A DNA stretch of 14,641 bases from Flavipsychrobacter stenotrophus (GTDB lineage: Bacteria; Bacteroidota; Bacteroidia; Chitinophagales; Chitinophagaceae): positions 1 through 14,641 of the forward strand of contig CANBTK010000006.1 in assembly GCA_947372365.1 (NCBI GenBank), given 5' to 3'. Position numbers and translations under genes: made by a program. How positions within the stretch are numbered: position 1 is the first letter of the stretch; each line of letters begins with the position of its first letter. The notes under the pieces are model-generated. The model was not told the DNA's origin. It saw only the letters and a program-made list of their open reading frames with translations, and ran no database searches. This document shows, piece by piece, positions 1 through 5,837 of the stretch.

Positions 1-570
1 ATGGTGGCTCAGGGTATGCGCCCCGTAACCAACCCATCGGAGATATTGCTTTCGCAGCATGATGAGCCGCTGAGTGGTATAGCCATTGCAGCAACAATGG
101 AAGGCATGCGCCCCATGATGATAGAAGTGCAGGCACTGGTAACACAGGCCGTGTATGGCAACCCACAACGCACCGTTAGCGGGCTGGACCCACGCCGCAT
201 GCAACTCATACTTGCCGTACTGGAAAAACGCGGCGGGTTTCACTTCGGTGCCAAAGATGTATTTGTAAATATTGCCGGTGGCCTCAAGATAGAAGACCCA
301 TCAATAGAACTGGCTGTAGTGTGTGCCTTGCTCTCATCTTACGAAGACAAATCGCTGCCATCTAACATTTGCCTGGTGGGTGAGATAGGCCTTAGCGGAG
401 AGATACGCGCCATTAACCGCATAGACCAGCGCATAGCCGAAGCCGACAAACTGGGCATGGACGTTATCTTCATCCCCAAAGCCAACGCCAAAGGCCTCAA
501 CACCAAGAGCTATAAAATAGAAATAAAGACCGTGAACAAGGTGGAGGATGTTTATAAGATGTTGTTTTAG
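1..570 (+). CDS. radA: DNA repair protein RadA/Sms, C-terminal part (5' truncated by window edge)
   Basis: RadA is a cytoplasmic RecA-like, DnaB-type helicase that drives branch migration during recombination and repair. The visible 189 residues are the C-terminal Lon-protease-like (S16-type) domain plus the linker before it. Diagnostic stretches are GMRPVTNPSEILLS at about residue 6, SGIAIAATMEGMRP at 25, GLDPRRMQLILAVLEKR at 61, KDVFVNIAGGLKIEDPS at 85 and LVGEIGLSGEIRAINR at 125. These match the order in RadA proteins of about 455 residues. The zinc finger, Walker A and KNRFG motifs must lie upstream of the window. The ATG at base 1 is therefore almost certainly an internal methionine. The frame ends at TAG 568-570. 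No neighbour in the window appears to be co-transcribed with it. The family assignment is very secure. Confidence 0.96.
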   Translation: MVAQGMRPVTNPSEILLSQHDEPLSGIAIAATMEGMRPMMIEVQALVTQAVYGNPQRTVSGLDPRRMQLILAVLEKRGGFHFGAKDVFVNIAGGLKIEDPSIELAVVCALLSSYEDKSLPSNICLVGEIGLSGEIRAINRIDQRIAEADKLGMDVIFIPKANAKGLNTKSYKIEIKTVNKVEDVYKMLF

Positions 571-875
571 GTAGCAAAGTAAACCTCGGAGGCGAAAGAA
601 AGTAGGCAGTGATTTATAGTATCTAACGAATTCAACATACGGCTGACCCGCACAACACCTGCCTGTTTCGGTAGTGCCTTATATACAAACATGTTTGCCG
701 ATTGAAAAGAATATAGCACTCTTTCGGGGGCTTTAAACCTCGAAGAGGTGGCATTATTATAGTATAAATGCACATTTACGTTTTTCAAAACCCTGAAAAG
801 GTGGCATATTTCGCTAACCGCACAACGGGTATACAATTAATACACCGCCTACTTCCCATACAATTACTCCACAAA
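571..875. other. Gene-free intergenic stretch with degenerate repeats
   Basis: No convincing gene lies between radA and the terminator at 876. An open frame on the minus strand (836 to 567) has no recognisable motif, an odd composition and overlaps the repeats, so I do not call it. The stretch holds a pair of similar 24-bp units (735-758 and 788-811) and a perfect 12-bp palindrome CAAACATGTTTG at 686-697. No obvious hairpin plus T-tract terminator for radA was found. Confidence 0.6.
735..811. repeat. Two degenerate 24-bp direct repeats, 53 bp apart
   Basis: Units at 735-758 and 788-811 share 19 of 24 positions. Both have the form AAACC, then a short self-complementary core, then AGGTGGCAT and an A/T-rich end. 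In the first copy the core CCTC-GAA-GAGG can fold into a 4-bp hairpin; in the second it has decayed. From memory, the arrangement resembles small palindromic intergenic repeats of the CCCCGAAGGGGTG type scattered in Bacteroidota genomes. That link is an inference. Confidence 0.55.
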
Positions 876-905
876 AAATGGGTGCCTCAAACGAAGCACC
901 CATTT
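876..905 (-). terminator. Rho-independent terminator of the DUF4476 gene
   Basis: The arms AAATGGGTGC (876-885) and GCACCCATTT (896-905) form a perfect 10-bp stem around a 10-nt loop. Read on the minus strand, the stem ends in a run of T (complement of 873-878). It lies 23 bp beyond the stop codon of the minus-strand gene at 928-1899. The inverted orientation of radA means the hairpin could also stop radA readthrough, but the T-tract favours the minus strand. Confidence 0.85.
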
Positions 906-927
906 ATAAAATCAGTTCTAGTATTAC

Positions 928-1899
928 TTAGTGGCTTATAAATTCGTTCAGGTCAGTTTTGCTGGCATCGAACGAGAATACGCTACCCACCTTAAAATAG
1001 TTGTTCTTATCAGTAGTCTTTGCATAAGCGAACTTAGCGAAATCCAGCTTCGACTCTTCAAATCCAAACAGCTTACAAATTTCAATAACCTGGTCAGTTG
1101 ATACACAGTTAGAGCCCAGTATGCTCTTAGCAGTTGATAGTTTAGTATCCTCAAAGCTGGCATCCTTCACCGCCTTTTTAGCCGAGCTGAAAGTACTCAT
1201 GTCCATTGGGTAGCTGCAACCTGTACGTGCAGGCGGTGGGGGTGCATCGTTATAAGTGCCGCCCGTAGTACTTGTAGTGCTGTAGCTGCTGGTAGTTGTG
1301 GTAGTAGTAGTTTGCCTTACATTGCTGTTCATGCCGCCATCATTAACGTTCAGGCTCATGTTTACACCGCCGCCGCCATTAGTAGGGTCGTTTACGTTAA
1401 TGCTCATATTTACGCCGCCGCCATTTACACTCATGTTTACGCCATTAGGGTCGCTTACAGTAGTTGTGGTTTGGGTAGTTTGCGTAACATTACCAACCGG
1501 GGCAGCCTGGCCAAAGTGCACATAATACATATCAGGGGGCGCTACATAGTTAGGTGGTATAGGCGTAGAACTGAAGAAACGTATTTTCAATTCGCCCTTG
1601 TTAGTCTTCTTTATCTTATAAGTCATGTCAGCAAATTGGTTGCTGGCCGCATCCTTTACCGGTATATTTTTACTTATTTCAGGTTTCGTATTGTCATCAA
1701 ATAGAATTTTTGCAGAATAGTAATCAGCACTCAGGCCGTCCACGCGCACATTGGTTTGTGGGGTGGTGTTTTGTTTTACGCCATTCAGCACCAGGTAAAA
1801 ACGGTCGCCATCTTCCGAGAAAATGGTGATGCATCCTTGTGCAAAAGACATCAATGGTAGTATAGCGATGGCAACTACTAGAAGTAACTTCTTTTTCAT
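928..1899 (-). CDS. Secreted DUF4476 domain protein with low-complexity GGVNMS linker
   Basis: The function is unknown. The 323-residue protein begins with a typical signal peptide (MKKKLLLVVAIAILPLMSFA, cleavage before Gln21), so it is exported. Residues 22-115 form a beta-rich region (GDRFYLVLNGVKQN... LKIRFFS) like those preceding DUF4476 in other Bacteroidota proteins. Residues 136-226 are a Thr/Asn/Gly-rich linker with three GVNMS units (153, 162, 178) and a poly-Thr tract. Residues 228-320 match the DUF4476 domain (FSSAKKAVKDASFEDTKLSTAK... CVSTDQVIEICKLFGFEESKLDFAKFAY). The frame stays open to an ATG at 1959. I chose the ATG at 1897-1899 because it gives a clean signal peptide, and because the putative -7 box at 1921-1928 would lie inside a longer product. 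Terminator at 876-905; divergent from padR. The DUF4476 call is strong, the role unknown. Confidence 0.9.
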   Translation of the reverse strand: MKKKLLLVVAIAILPLMSFAQGCITIFSEDGDRFYLVLNGVKQNTTPQTNVRVDGLSADYYSAKILFDDNTKPEISKNIPVKDAASNQFADMTYKIKKTNKGELKIRFFSSTPIPPNYVAPPDMYYVHFGQAAPVGNVTQTTQTTTTVSDPNGVNMSVNGGGVNMSINVNDPTNGGGGVNMSLNVNDGGMNSNVRQTTTTTTTSSYSTTSTTGGTYNDAPPPPARTGCSYPMDMSTFSSAKKAVKDASFEDTKLSTAKSILGSNCVSTDQVIEICKLFGFEESKLDFAKFAYAKTTDKNNYFKVGSVFSFDASKTDLNEFISH

Positions 1900-1920
1900 A
1901 CTTAACAATTTTTTCGAGTG

Positions 1921-1951
1921 CAAGATTAATGAATATTTTTTAGAGAATAAA
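1921..1951 (-). promoter_or_regulatory. Possible promoter for the DUF4476 gene
   Basis: On the minus strand, TAATCTTG (complement of 1921-1928) matches the Bacteroidota -7 box TAnnTTTG at all but one position. A weak TTTA stands 19 nt upstream in place of TTTG (1948-1951). The start codon at 1899 would follow the transcription start by roughly 15 nt. It is plausible but weaker than the other promoters in this window. Confidence 0.35.
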
Positions 1952-2011
1952 TTTTGCAACTGTTAAAACAAACAGCGTGCCAAATTTTAGATAGGCTAAC
2001 GCAGGTAAATA

Positions 2012-2031
2012 AAAAATATCTGAATATTTTT
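2012..2031. promoter_or_regulatory. AT-rich inverted repeat, candidate PadR operator
   Basis: AAAAATAT (2012-2019) and ATATTTTT (2024-2031) form a perfect 8-bp inverted repeat with a 4-nt spacer (CTGA). It lies in the 195-bp divergent region between the DUF4476 gene and padR, about 33 bp upstream of the padR -7 box. PadR proteins usually bind AT-rich dyads near their own promoters, so it is a reasonable operator candidate. Such repeats also arise by chance in AT-rich DNA. Confidence 0.3.
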
Positions 2032-2064
2032 ATGCTAAACACTTCAATGCATTGGTTTCTTATG

Positions 2065-2072
2065 TATCTTTG
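2065..2072 (+). promoter_or_regulatory. Promoter -7 box of padR operon
   Basis: TATCTTTG matches the Bacteroidota sigma-A -7 element TAnnTTTG exactly and lies 22 bp before the padR ATG, giving a short leader. I see no good TTTG -33 element at 18-20 nt upstream, which would fit a regulated promoter. Confidence 0.6.
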
Positions 2073-2094
2073 AGTTAGGTATTAAACAAGCAAC

Positions 2095-2436
2095 ATGATC
2101 TACTCATCCGAATTAATAAAAGGGACCCTCAAAACTATTGTTTTAAAATTGCTTGAGGACAATAACCGCATGTATGGCTACGAAATAACCCAAAAGGTAA
2201 AAGAGCTCACATTCGATAAAATACAGATTACCGAAGGTGCCCTTTACCCTACGCTTCATGTACTGGAAGAAGACGGCCTGGTGACAACCGAACTGGAGTA
2301 CAACGGCAAGCGGGTACGTAAATATTATACCCTCAGCCCAGAAGGCAAAAGCAAAACCAAAGAAAAAGTAAGCGAACTGGCGGACTTTATGAATACAATG
2401 AAGTTTTTGTTAGACATAAAAACACAATCAGCTTAA
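2095..2436 (+). CDS. PadR family transcriptional regulator
   Basis: This is a small (113-residue) cytoplasmic winged-helix DNA-binding protein of the PadR family, mostly repressors that work as dimers. The N-terminal winged helix covers about residues 8-80: the opening helix (GTLKTIVLKLLED), the YGYEITQKV helix, the recognition segment (ITEGALYPTLHVLEEDGLV) and the wing (TTELEYNGKRVRKYYTLSPEGK). These are the hallmark blocks of the PadR N-terminal domain. A short C-terminal helix (85-110) would mediate dimerisation, as in the small PadR-s2 subgroup. Its stop codon overlaps the next start (TAATG at 2434-2438), so the two are translationally coupled. PadR genes are often coupled to a membrane partner carrying a HAAS domain, and the next gene fits that pattern. 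The ligand is unknown. Confidence 0.95.
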   Translation: MIYSSELIKGTLKTIVLKLLEDNNRMYGYEITQKVKELTFDKIQITEGALYPTLHVLEEDGLVTTELEYNGKRVRKYYTLSPEGKSKTKEKVSELADFMNTMKFLLDIKTQSA

Positions 2437-3635
2437 TGTACCGAATCAATGACCGGCAAATAGATTACATTCTCAACGACATTAGTGCACGTGGCGTGGG
2501 GATGGAGGGCCTGCAGCTAAACCTCCTCGATCATATTTGTTGCATCATAGAGCAGGAGCTCGAAGAAAATGGTGACTTCGAGCAATTCTATCGCGCAGTT
2601 ATCCCAAGGTTTTACAAGGATAGGCTCAGCGAGATAGAAGAGGAAACGCACCTATTATTAACCAACAAAAATTATTATGTTATGAAAAAGGTCATGATTT
2701 ACAGCGGCACCTTTTCTGCTGCTGCACTATCTTCAGGTATTTTCTTTAAATATATGCACTGGCCCGGGGCATCCATTCAAATTGTATTGGGCATCGGTAT
2801 AGCAAGTTTGCTATTCCTGCCATTACTTGTAGCGCTCAAAGTAAAGGAGCAACAGAAGGCAAAAGATAAACTATTGATTGTTCTTGGGTCATTATCTGCA
2901 ATTATGCTGGCATTGGCTATCCTATTTAAAATACAGCACTGGCCAGGGGCTAATATTATGGGTGTAACATCCCCGGCAATACTGGCGCTTGTGTTCCTGC
3001 CTATATACTTCTTTGGCGGCATACGTAACCCTGAAACCAAGGTAAATACCATAGTGTCTTCTGTTCTTATTATACTGGGCGTTGGTTTGTTTTTTACGCT
3101 CACCATTACACCCGCGGGCATAAAAGTAGAAAGCACAAAAAACACCATCAGTTTCCTGCGGAGTGAGCAGCTATTGGAAAATGAAGGGCAGCAGCTTGTA
3201 AAATATGCTAAGAACGAAAATGTGGTAAAAGCTGAACTGGAACCTGGAGACCAGGTTTACCAGGCTTGCGAAAGCCTGAAATCAGAAATGTTACAGTATG
3301 CAACCGGAGCAAAGAAAATAAATGAAGACTTTGAGGTAAAGGGCACGCTGATAGGCAATGCCAATGCGCGCGACTTTCTGATAAACGATGATGGGGCGGC
3401 AGCAAAACTACGGGTGCTATCAGGCGCAGTGTTCCACTACAACAGTACAGCGGTACCAAAGCACAACCTGAAACCAATTCCGGTAAAGTGGACTGTTGTG
3501 GACCCGAAACAAGAAAATATTCAGGAAAGGGTGGTTAGCGCGCTTAATGACATCATACAGATACAAATGCTTGTGTTGCAAAACAACCGTGAAATATTGA
3601 GTGCCGGCCAGAAAGGCCTGGTGTCAGTTCAGTAA
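2436..3635 (+). CDS. PadR-coupled membrane protein: HAAS-like N-terminus, two HWPGA repeats, periplasmic C-terminus
   Basis: This 399-residue inner-membrane protein has no confirmed function. Residues 1-80 are a soluble helical region (INDRQIDYILNDISARG... LDHICCIIEQELEENG... RFYKDRLSEIEEET) resembling the HAAS-type domains encoded next to PadR regulators. Five hydrophobic segments follow, at about 86-104, 112-134, 145-163, 173-193 and 204-224. Between segments 1-2 and 3-4 the near-identical motifs FKYMHWPGA (104-112) and FKIQHWPGA (164-172) mark an internal duplication of a two-helix GldL-like hairpin. The TM2 glutamate essential in the GldL motor is missing (Ala or Ile at the equivalent place, by eye), so it is unlikely to be a proton-driven motor. 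Residues 225-399 should be periplasmic and vaguely resemble the N-terminal periplasmic part of GldM (weak inference). It probably senses or transmits an envelope state to PadR. A strong terminator follows. Confidence 0.75.
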   Translation: MYRINDRQIDYILNDISARGVGMEGLQLNLLDHICCIIEQELEENGDFEQFYRAVIPRFYKDRLSEIEEETHLLLTNKNYYVMKKVMIYSGTFSAAALSSGIFFKYMHWPGASIQIVLGIGIASLLFLPLLVALKVKEQQKAKDKLLIVLGSLSAIMLALAILFKIQHWPGANIMGVTSPAILALVFLPIYFFGGIRNPETKVNTIVSSVLIILGVGLFFTLTITPAGIKVESTKNTISFLRSEQLLENEGQQLVKYAKNENVVKAELEPGDQVYQACESLKSEMLQYATGAKKINEDFEVKGTLIGNANARDFLINDDGAAAKLRVLSGAVFHYNSTAVPKHNLKPIPVKWTVVDPKQENIQERVVSALNDIIQIQMLVLQNNREILSAGQKGLVSVQ

Positions 3636-3648
3636 AAAAACAACAAAG

Positions 3649-3712
3649 CCACAGGGGGCGCCAGGGCGCAATGTACTGCCCGTTATTTTAGTGGCGCCCC
3701 CTGTGGTTTTTT
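3649..3712 (+). terminator. Large compound hairpin terminator
   Basis: CCACAGGGGGCGCCA (3649-3663) pairs perfectly over 15 bp with 3692-3706, followed by six T residues (3707-3712). The 28-nt loop carries a second small stem GGGC (3664-3667)/GCCC (3678-3681), stacked directly on the main stem. It closes the padR operon 13 bp after its stop codon. A- and T-rich flanks on both sides mean it may also act on the minus strand. Confidence 0.88.
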
Positions 3713-3738
3713 CATTATGCACTTTGTGGCTACATTTA
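3708..3738 (+). promoter_or_regulatory. Possible comF promoter
   Basis: TACATTTA (3731-3738) matches the -7 consensus TAnnTTTG except at the last base. TTTT (3708-3711, in the terminator T-tract) stands 19 nt upstream in the place of TTTG. Transcription would start about 10 nt before the TTG start codon at 3755. Weak match. Confidence 0.3.
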
Positions 3739-3754
3739 CCCCAAAAGGGCCACA

Positions 3755-4450
3755 TTGTTCACGCAATTCACCAAAGGCATATCACACCTCTTTTTCCCCA
3801 CCCTTTGCGAAGGGTGCAGTAAGCCGTTAGTAGGCAACGAGCAAATACTGTGCCTGGGTTGCGAGGCCCAGTTGCCCGAAACAGGGTTTCACATGCACCC
3901 CGGCAACGAAGCCGGCCAAAGGCTTGCAGGGCGTATTCCCTTTATACACGCCACATCATTTGCCCACTTTACAGCCGATGGCCTGCTACAACACCTGTTG
4001 CACGGGCTCAAATACCAGCATAAAAGCGAAATAGGCAGTTACCTGGGCCGGCTTTTGGGGCTACGCCTGCGGGCAGCAGGCTGGGCAGCAGGCATAGATA
4101 TGATAATACCTGTGCCATTGCACCCCAGGAAAGAAGCATCGAGGGGCTATAACCAAAGCCTTGTGATAGCAGAAGGCATGGCAAGTGCGCTACATATTCC
4201 CGTTAACAGTAACACATTGCTCAGGGCAAGGGAAACGGAAAGCCAGGTCAAAAAGTCACGTACCGAGCGCGTAAGCAATATGGAAGGGGCATTCATGTTA
4301 ACCGGTGCCCACACACTAGCACATAAACATATACTGCTATGCGACGATGTTTTGACCACAGGCGCAACCCTGGAGGCTTGCGCCCTGGCATTGATGGCCG
4401 AAGAAACTATAAAAATAAGCGTGGCAACCATTGGTATTGCCGCTTCTTAA
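3755..4450 (+). CDS. comF: ComF family phosphoribosyltransferase-like protein
   Basis: ComF-family proteins pair an N-terminal zinc ribbon with a type I phosphoribosyltransferase fold. They are needed for uptake and handling of single-stranded DNA during natural transformation where studied. The zinc ribbon is visible as CEGC (residues 18-21) and CLGC (33-36). The central block VPLHPRKEASRGYNQS (120-135) and the PRPP-binding loop LLCDDVLTTGATLEA (194-208) are diagnostic. Its length of 231 residues is normal. No ATG lies upstream of the zinc ribbon in this frame, so I use TTG at 3755; the first internal ATG would delete both Cys pairs. The gene stands alone after the padR operon terminator, and the next gene's promoter overlaps its 3' end. 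In Bacteroidota, a role in competence is inferred from homology only. Confidence 0.93.
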   Translation: MFTQFTKGISHLFFPTLCEGCSKPLVGNEQILCLGCEAQLPETGFHMHPGNEAGQRLAGRIPFIHATSFAHFTADGLLQHLLHGLKYQHKSEIGSYLGRLLGLRLRAAGWAAGIDMIIPVPLHPRKEASRGYNQSLVIAEGMASALHIPVNSNTLLRARETESQVKKSRTERVSNMEGAFMLTGAHTLAHKHILLCDDVLTTGATLEACALALMAEETIKISVATIGIAAS

Positions 4451-4462
4451 CACCTATATTTG
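4431..4462 (+). promoter_or_regulatory. Promoter of the fadL-like/SGNH operon
   Basis: TTGG (4431-4434), a 20-nt spacer and TATATTTG (4455-4462) match the Bacteroidota promoter consensus closely, with an exact TAnnTTTG -7 box. The -33 element lies inside the last codons of comF. The predicted leader to the ATG at 4570 is about 100 nt. I see no recognisable riboswitch in it. Confidence 0.75.
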
Positions 4463-4569
4463 CACAGTTTTTATAAAGGAATCTTGGTTAAGTAAGAAAT
4501 TCGCCATACCTTACGCGATTAGTGCGGTGTACTAACTATAAAAAGGCATTATTATAACAAATCTTGTTT

Positions 4570-5817
4570 ATGAAGAAACAATTATTGGCGGCATCATTAG
4601 TATTATCATCTTTTGCTTCTTTTGGTGCCGGTTACCAGTTAAACCTGCAAGGGCTACGGCAGCTTGCTATGGGCGGAACAGGTGCAGCAACCCCTTGGGA
4701 TATCTCAACAATCTTTTATAATCCGGGTGGCCTGGCACGTATTAAAACAATACAGGCATATGGTAGTATCTTAGGCATTATGCCTGGTACTGCTTATGGC
4801 AACTTTCAAGGCTCTGCCCGTACTCAGGGTCAGACTTTTACTCCGTTCAACGTTTACGTTGGCGGTACAGTAAAAGAAGGTAGCCGTTTAGGCTTGGGTT
4901 TAGGGATCTATACTCCATTTGGCACAGGCGTTAAGTGGGACGATAACTGGGCTGGGCGCTACCTCGTGCAGCAAATAGACCTTAAGTGTGTATTTGTGCA
5001 GCCTACCATAAGCTATAAATTAAGCGAAACATGGTCGGTTGGCGCAGGTTTCATATATTCCAGCGGCACATTCGACCTCAGGCAGGCATTGCCAGTGCAA
5101 AACATAGTAGCCAATACTAACCCTCAGCAGGTTACCGACGGCACAGTTAAGTTGCATGGCGTAGGCAGTGGCGTTGGCTTCAATTTAGGCATACACATGA
5201 AAGCCAGCGAGCGCCTTAGCTTCGGCCTTACTTACCGCTCACAGGTAAATATGGATTTAGGCGGCGGTTCAGCAACCTTCAATGTTAACCCTATACTGAA
5301 ATCAAGTTTCCCTAATACTACATTCGGTTCATTATTGCCTTTACCGCAGGTGGCTACCTTTGGTATAGCGCTTAAGCCATTGAATAACGAAAGGCTTACT
5401 TTACAATTAGATTTAAACTACACTGGCTGGAACTCTTACGATTCCCTGCGCATAGACTTCGATACCCATACATCATCGCTGCAGAACATGCACGCACCGC
5501 GCCACTACCGCAATACGCTTACTACGCGCCTGGGTGCTAACTACAAAATAAGCAAAGTAGTATCAGTAATGGGCGGCGGTGCTTACGACCCAACCCCTGT
5601 TACCAACGGTTTTGTATCGCCTGAGTTGCCTGATGCCGATAGGGTAGTAGTTACCTGCGGCGCAGCCATCAAGCCACTGAAAAGGTTTACTGTACTTGCA
5701 GCCTGCGAATTTGTTTCTTCATTGAAAAGGGTATCAAGCTACGATTACGGTAAGTTCAGCGGTACTTACTGGACACAGGCTATAACTCCGGGTATCGCAG
5801 TTTATTATAATTTCTAA
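4570..5817 (+). CDS. FadL/OmpP1/TodX family outer-membrane transporter
   Basis: This 415-residue protein is a predicted 14-strand outer-membrane beta-barrel of the FadL family, which lets hydrophobic molecules such as long-chain fatty acids or hydrocarbons diffuse into the cell. The N-terminus is a signal peptide (MKKQLLAASLVLSSFASFGA, cleavage near residue 20). The mature start GYQLNLQGLRQLAMGGTGAA and IFYNPGGLARI (48-58) corresponds to the N-terminal hatch with the NPA-like turn of FadL. Alternating aromatic/aliphatic strands fill the rest, and the protein ends in an aromatic residue (YYNF), as barrel proteins do. I chose ATG 4570 over a TTG two codons upstream because it starts the signal peptide directly. 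A 20-bp gap leads to an SGNH lipoprotein hydrolase on the same transcript. The substrate is not predictable from sequence. Confidence 0.92.
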   Translation: MKKQLLAASLVLSSFASFGAGYQLNLQGLRQLAMGGTGAATPWDISTIFYNPGGLARIKTIQAYGSILGIMPGTAYGNFQGSARTQGQTFTPFNVYVGGTVKEGSRLGLGLGIYTPFGTGVKWDDNWAGRYLVQQIDLKCVFVQPTISYKLSETWSVGAGFIYSSGTFDLRQALPVQNIVANTNPQQVTDGTVKLHGVGSGVGFNLGIHMKASERLSFGLTYRSQVNMDLGGGSATFNVNPILKSSFPNTTFGSLLPLPQVATFGIALKPLNNERLTLQLDLNYTGWNSYDSLRIDFDTHTSSLQNMHAPRHYRNTLTTRLGANYKISKVVSVMGGGAYDPTPVTNGFVSPELPDADRVVVTCGAAIKPLKRFTVLAACEFVSSLKRVSSYDYGKFSGTYWTQAITPGIAVYYNF

Positions 5818-5837
5818 TTAAAGATTAAAAGATAAAA

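Noticed and set aside
567..836. 89-residue minus-strand open frame between radA and the DUF4476 gene
   Set aside because: No motif, its end overlaps the radA stop and it runs across the degenerate repeats; the composition does not look like a protein of this genome.
1312..1704. 130-residue plus-strand open frame antisense to the DUF4476 gene
   Set aside because: It is an antisense shadow of the repetitive GVNMS/Thr linker, with no independent coding signs.
1900..1959. Longer N-terminus for the DUF4476 protein from ATG 1959
   Set aside because: It would bury the signal peptide behind 20 extra residues, and the putative promoter lies inside it.
3601..3822. 73-residue open frame overlapping the padR operon end and comF
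   Set aside because: It reads through the large terminator hairpin and overlaps two real genes in another frame.
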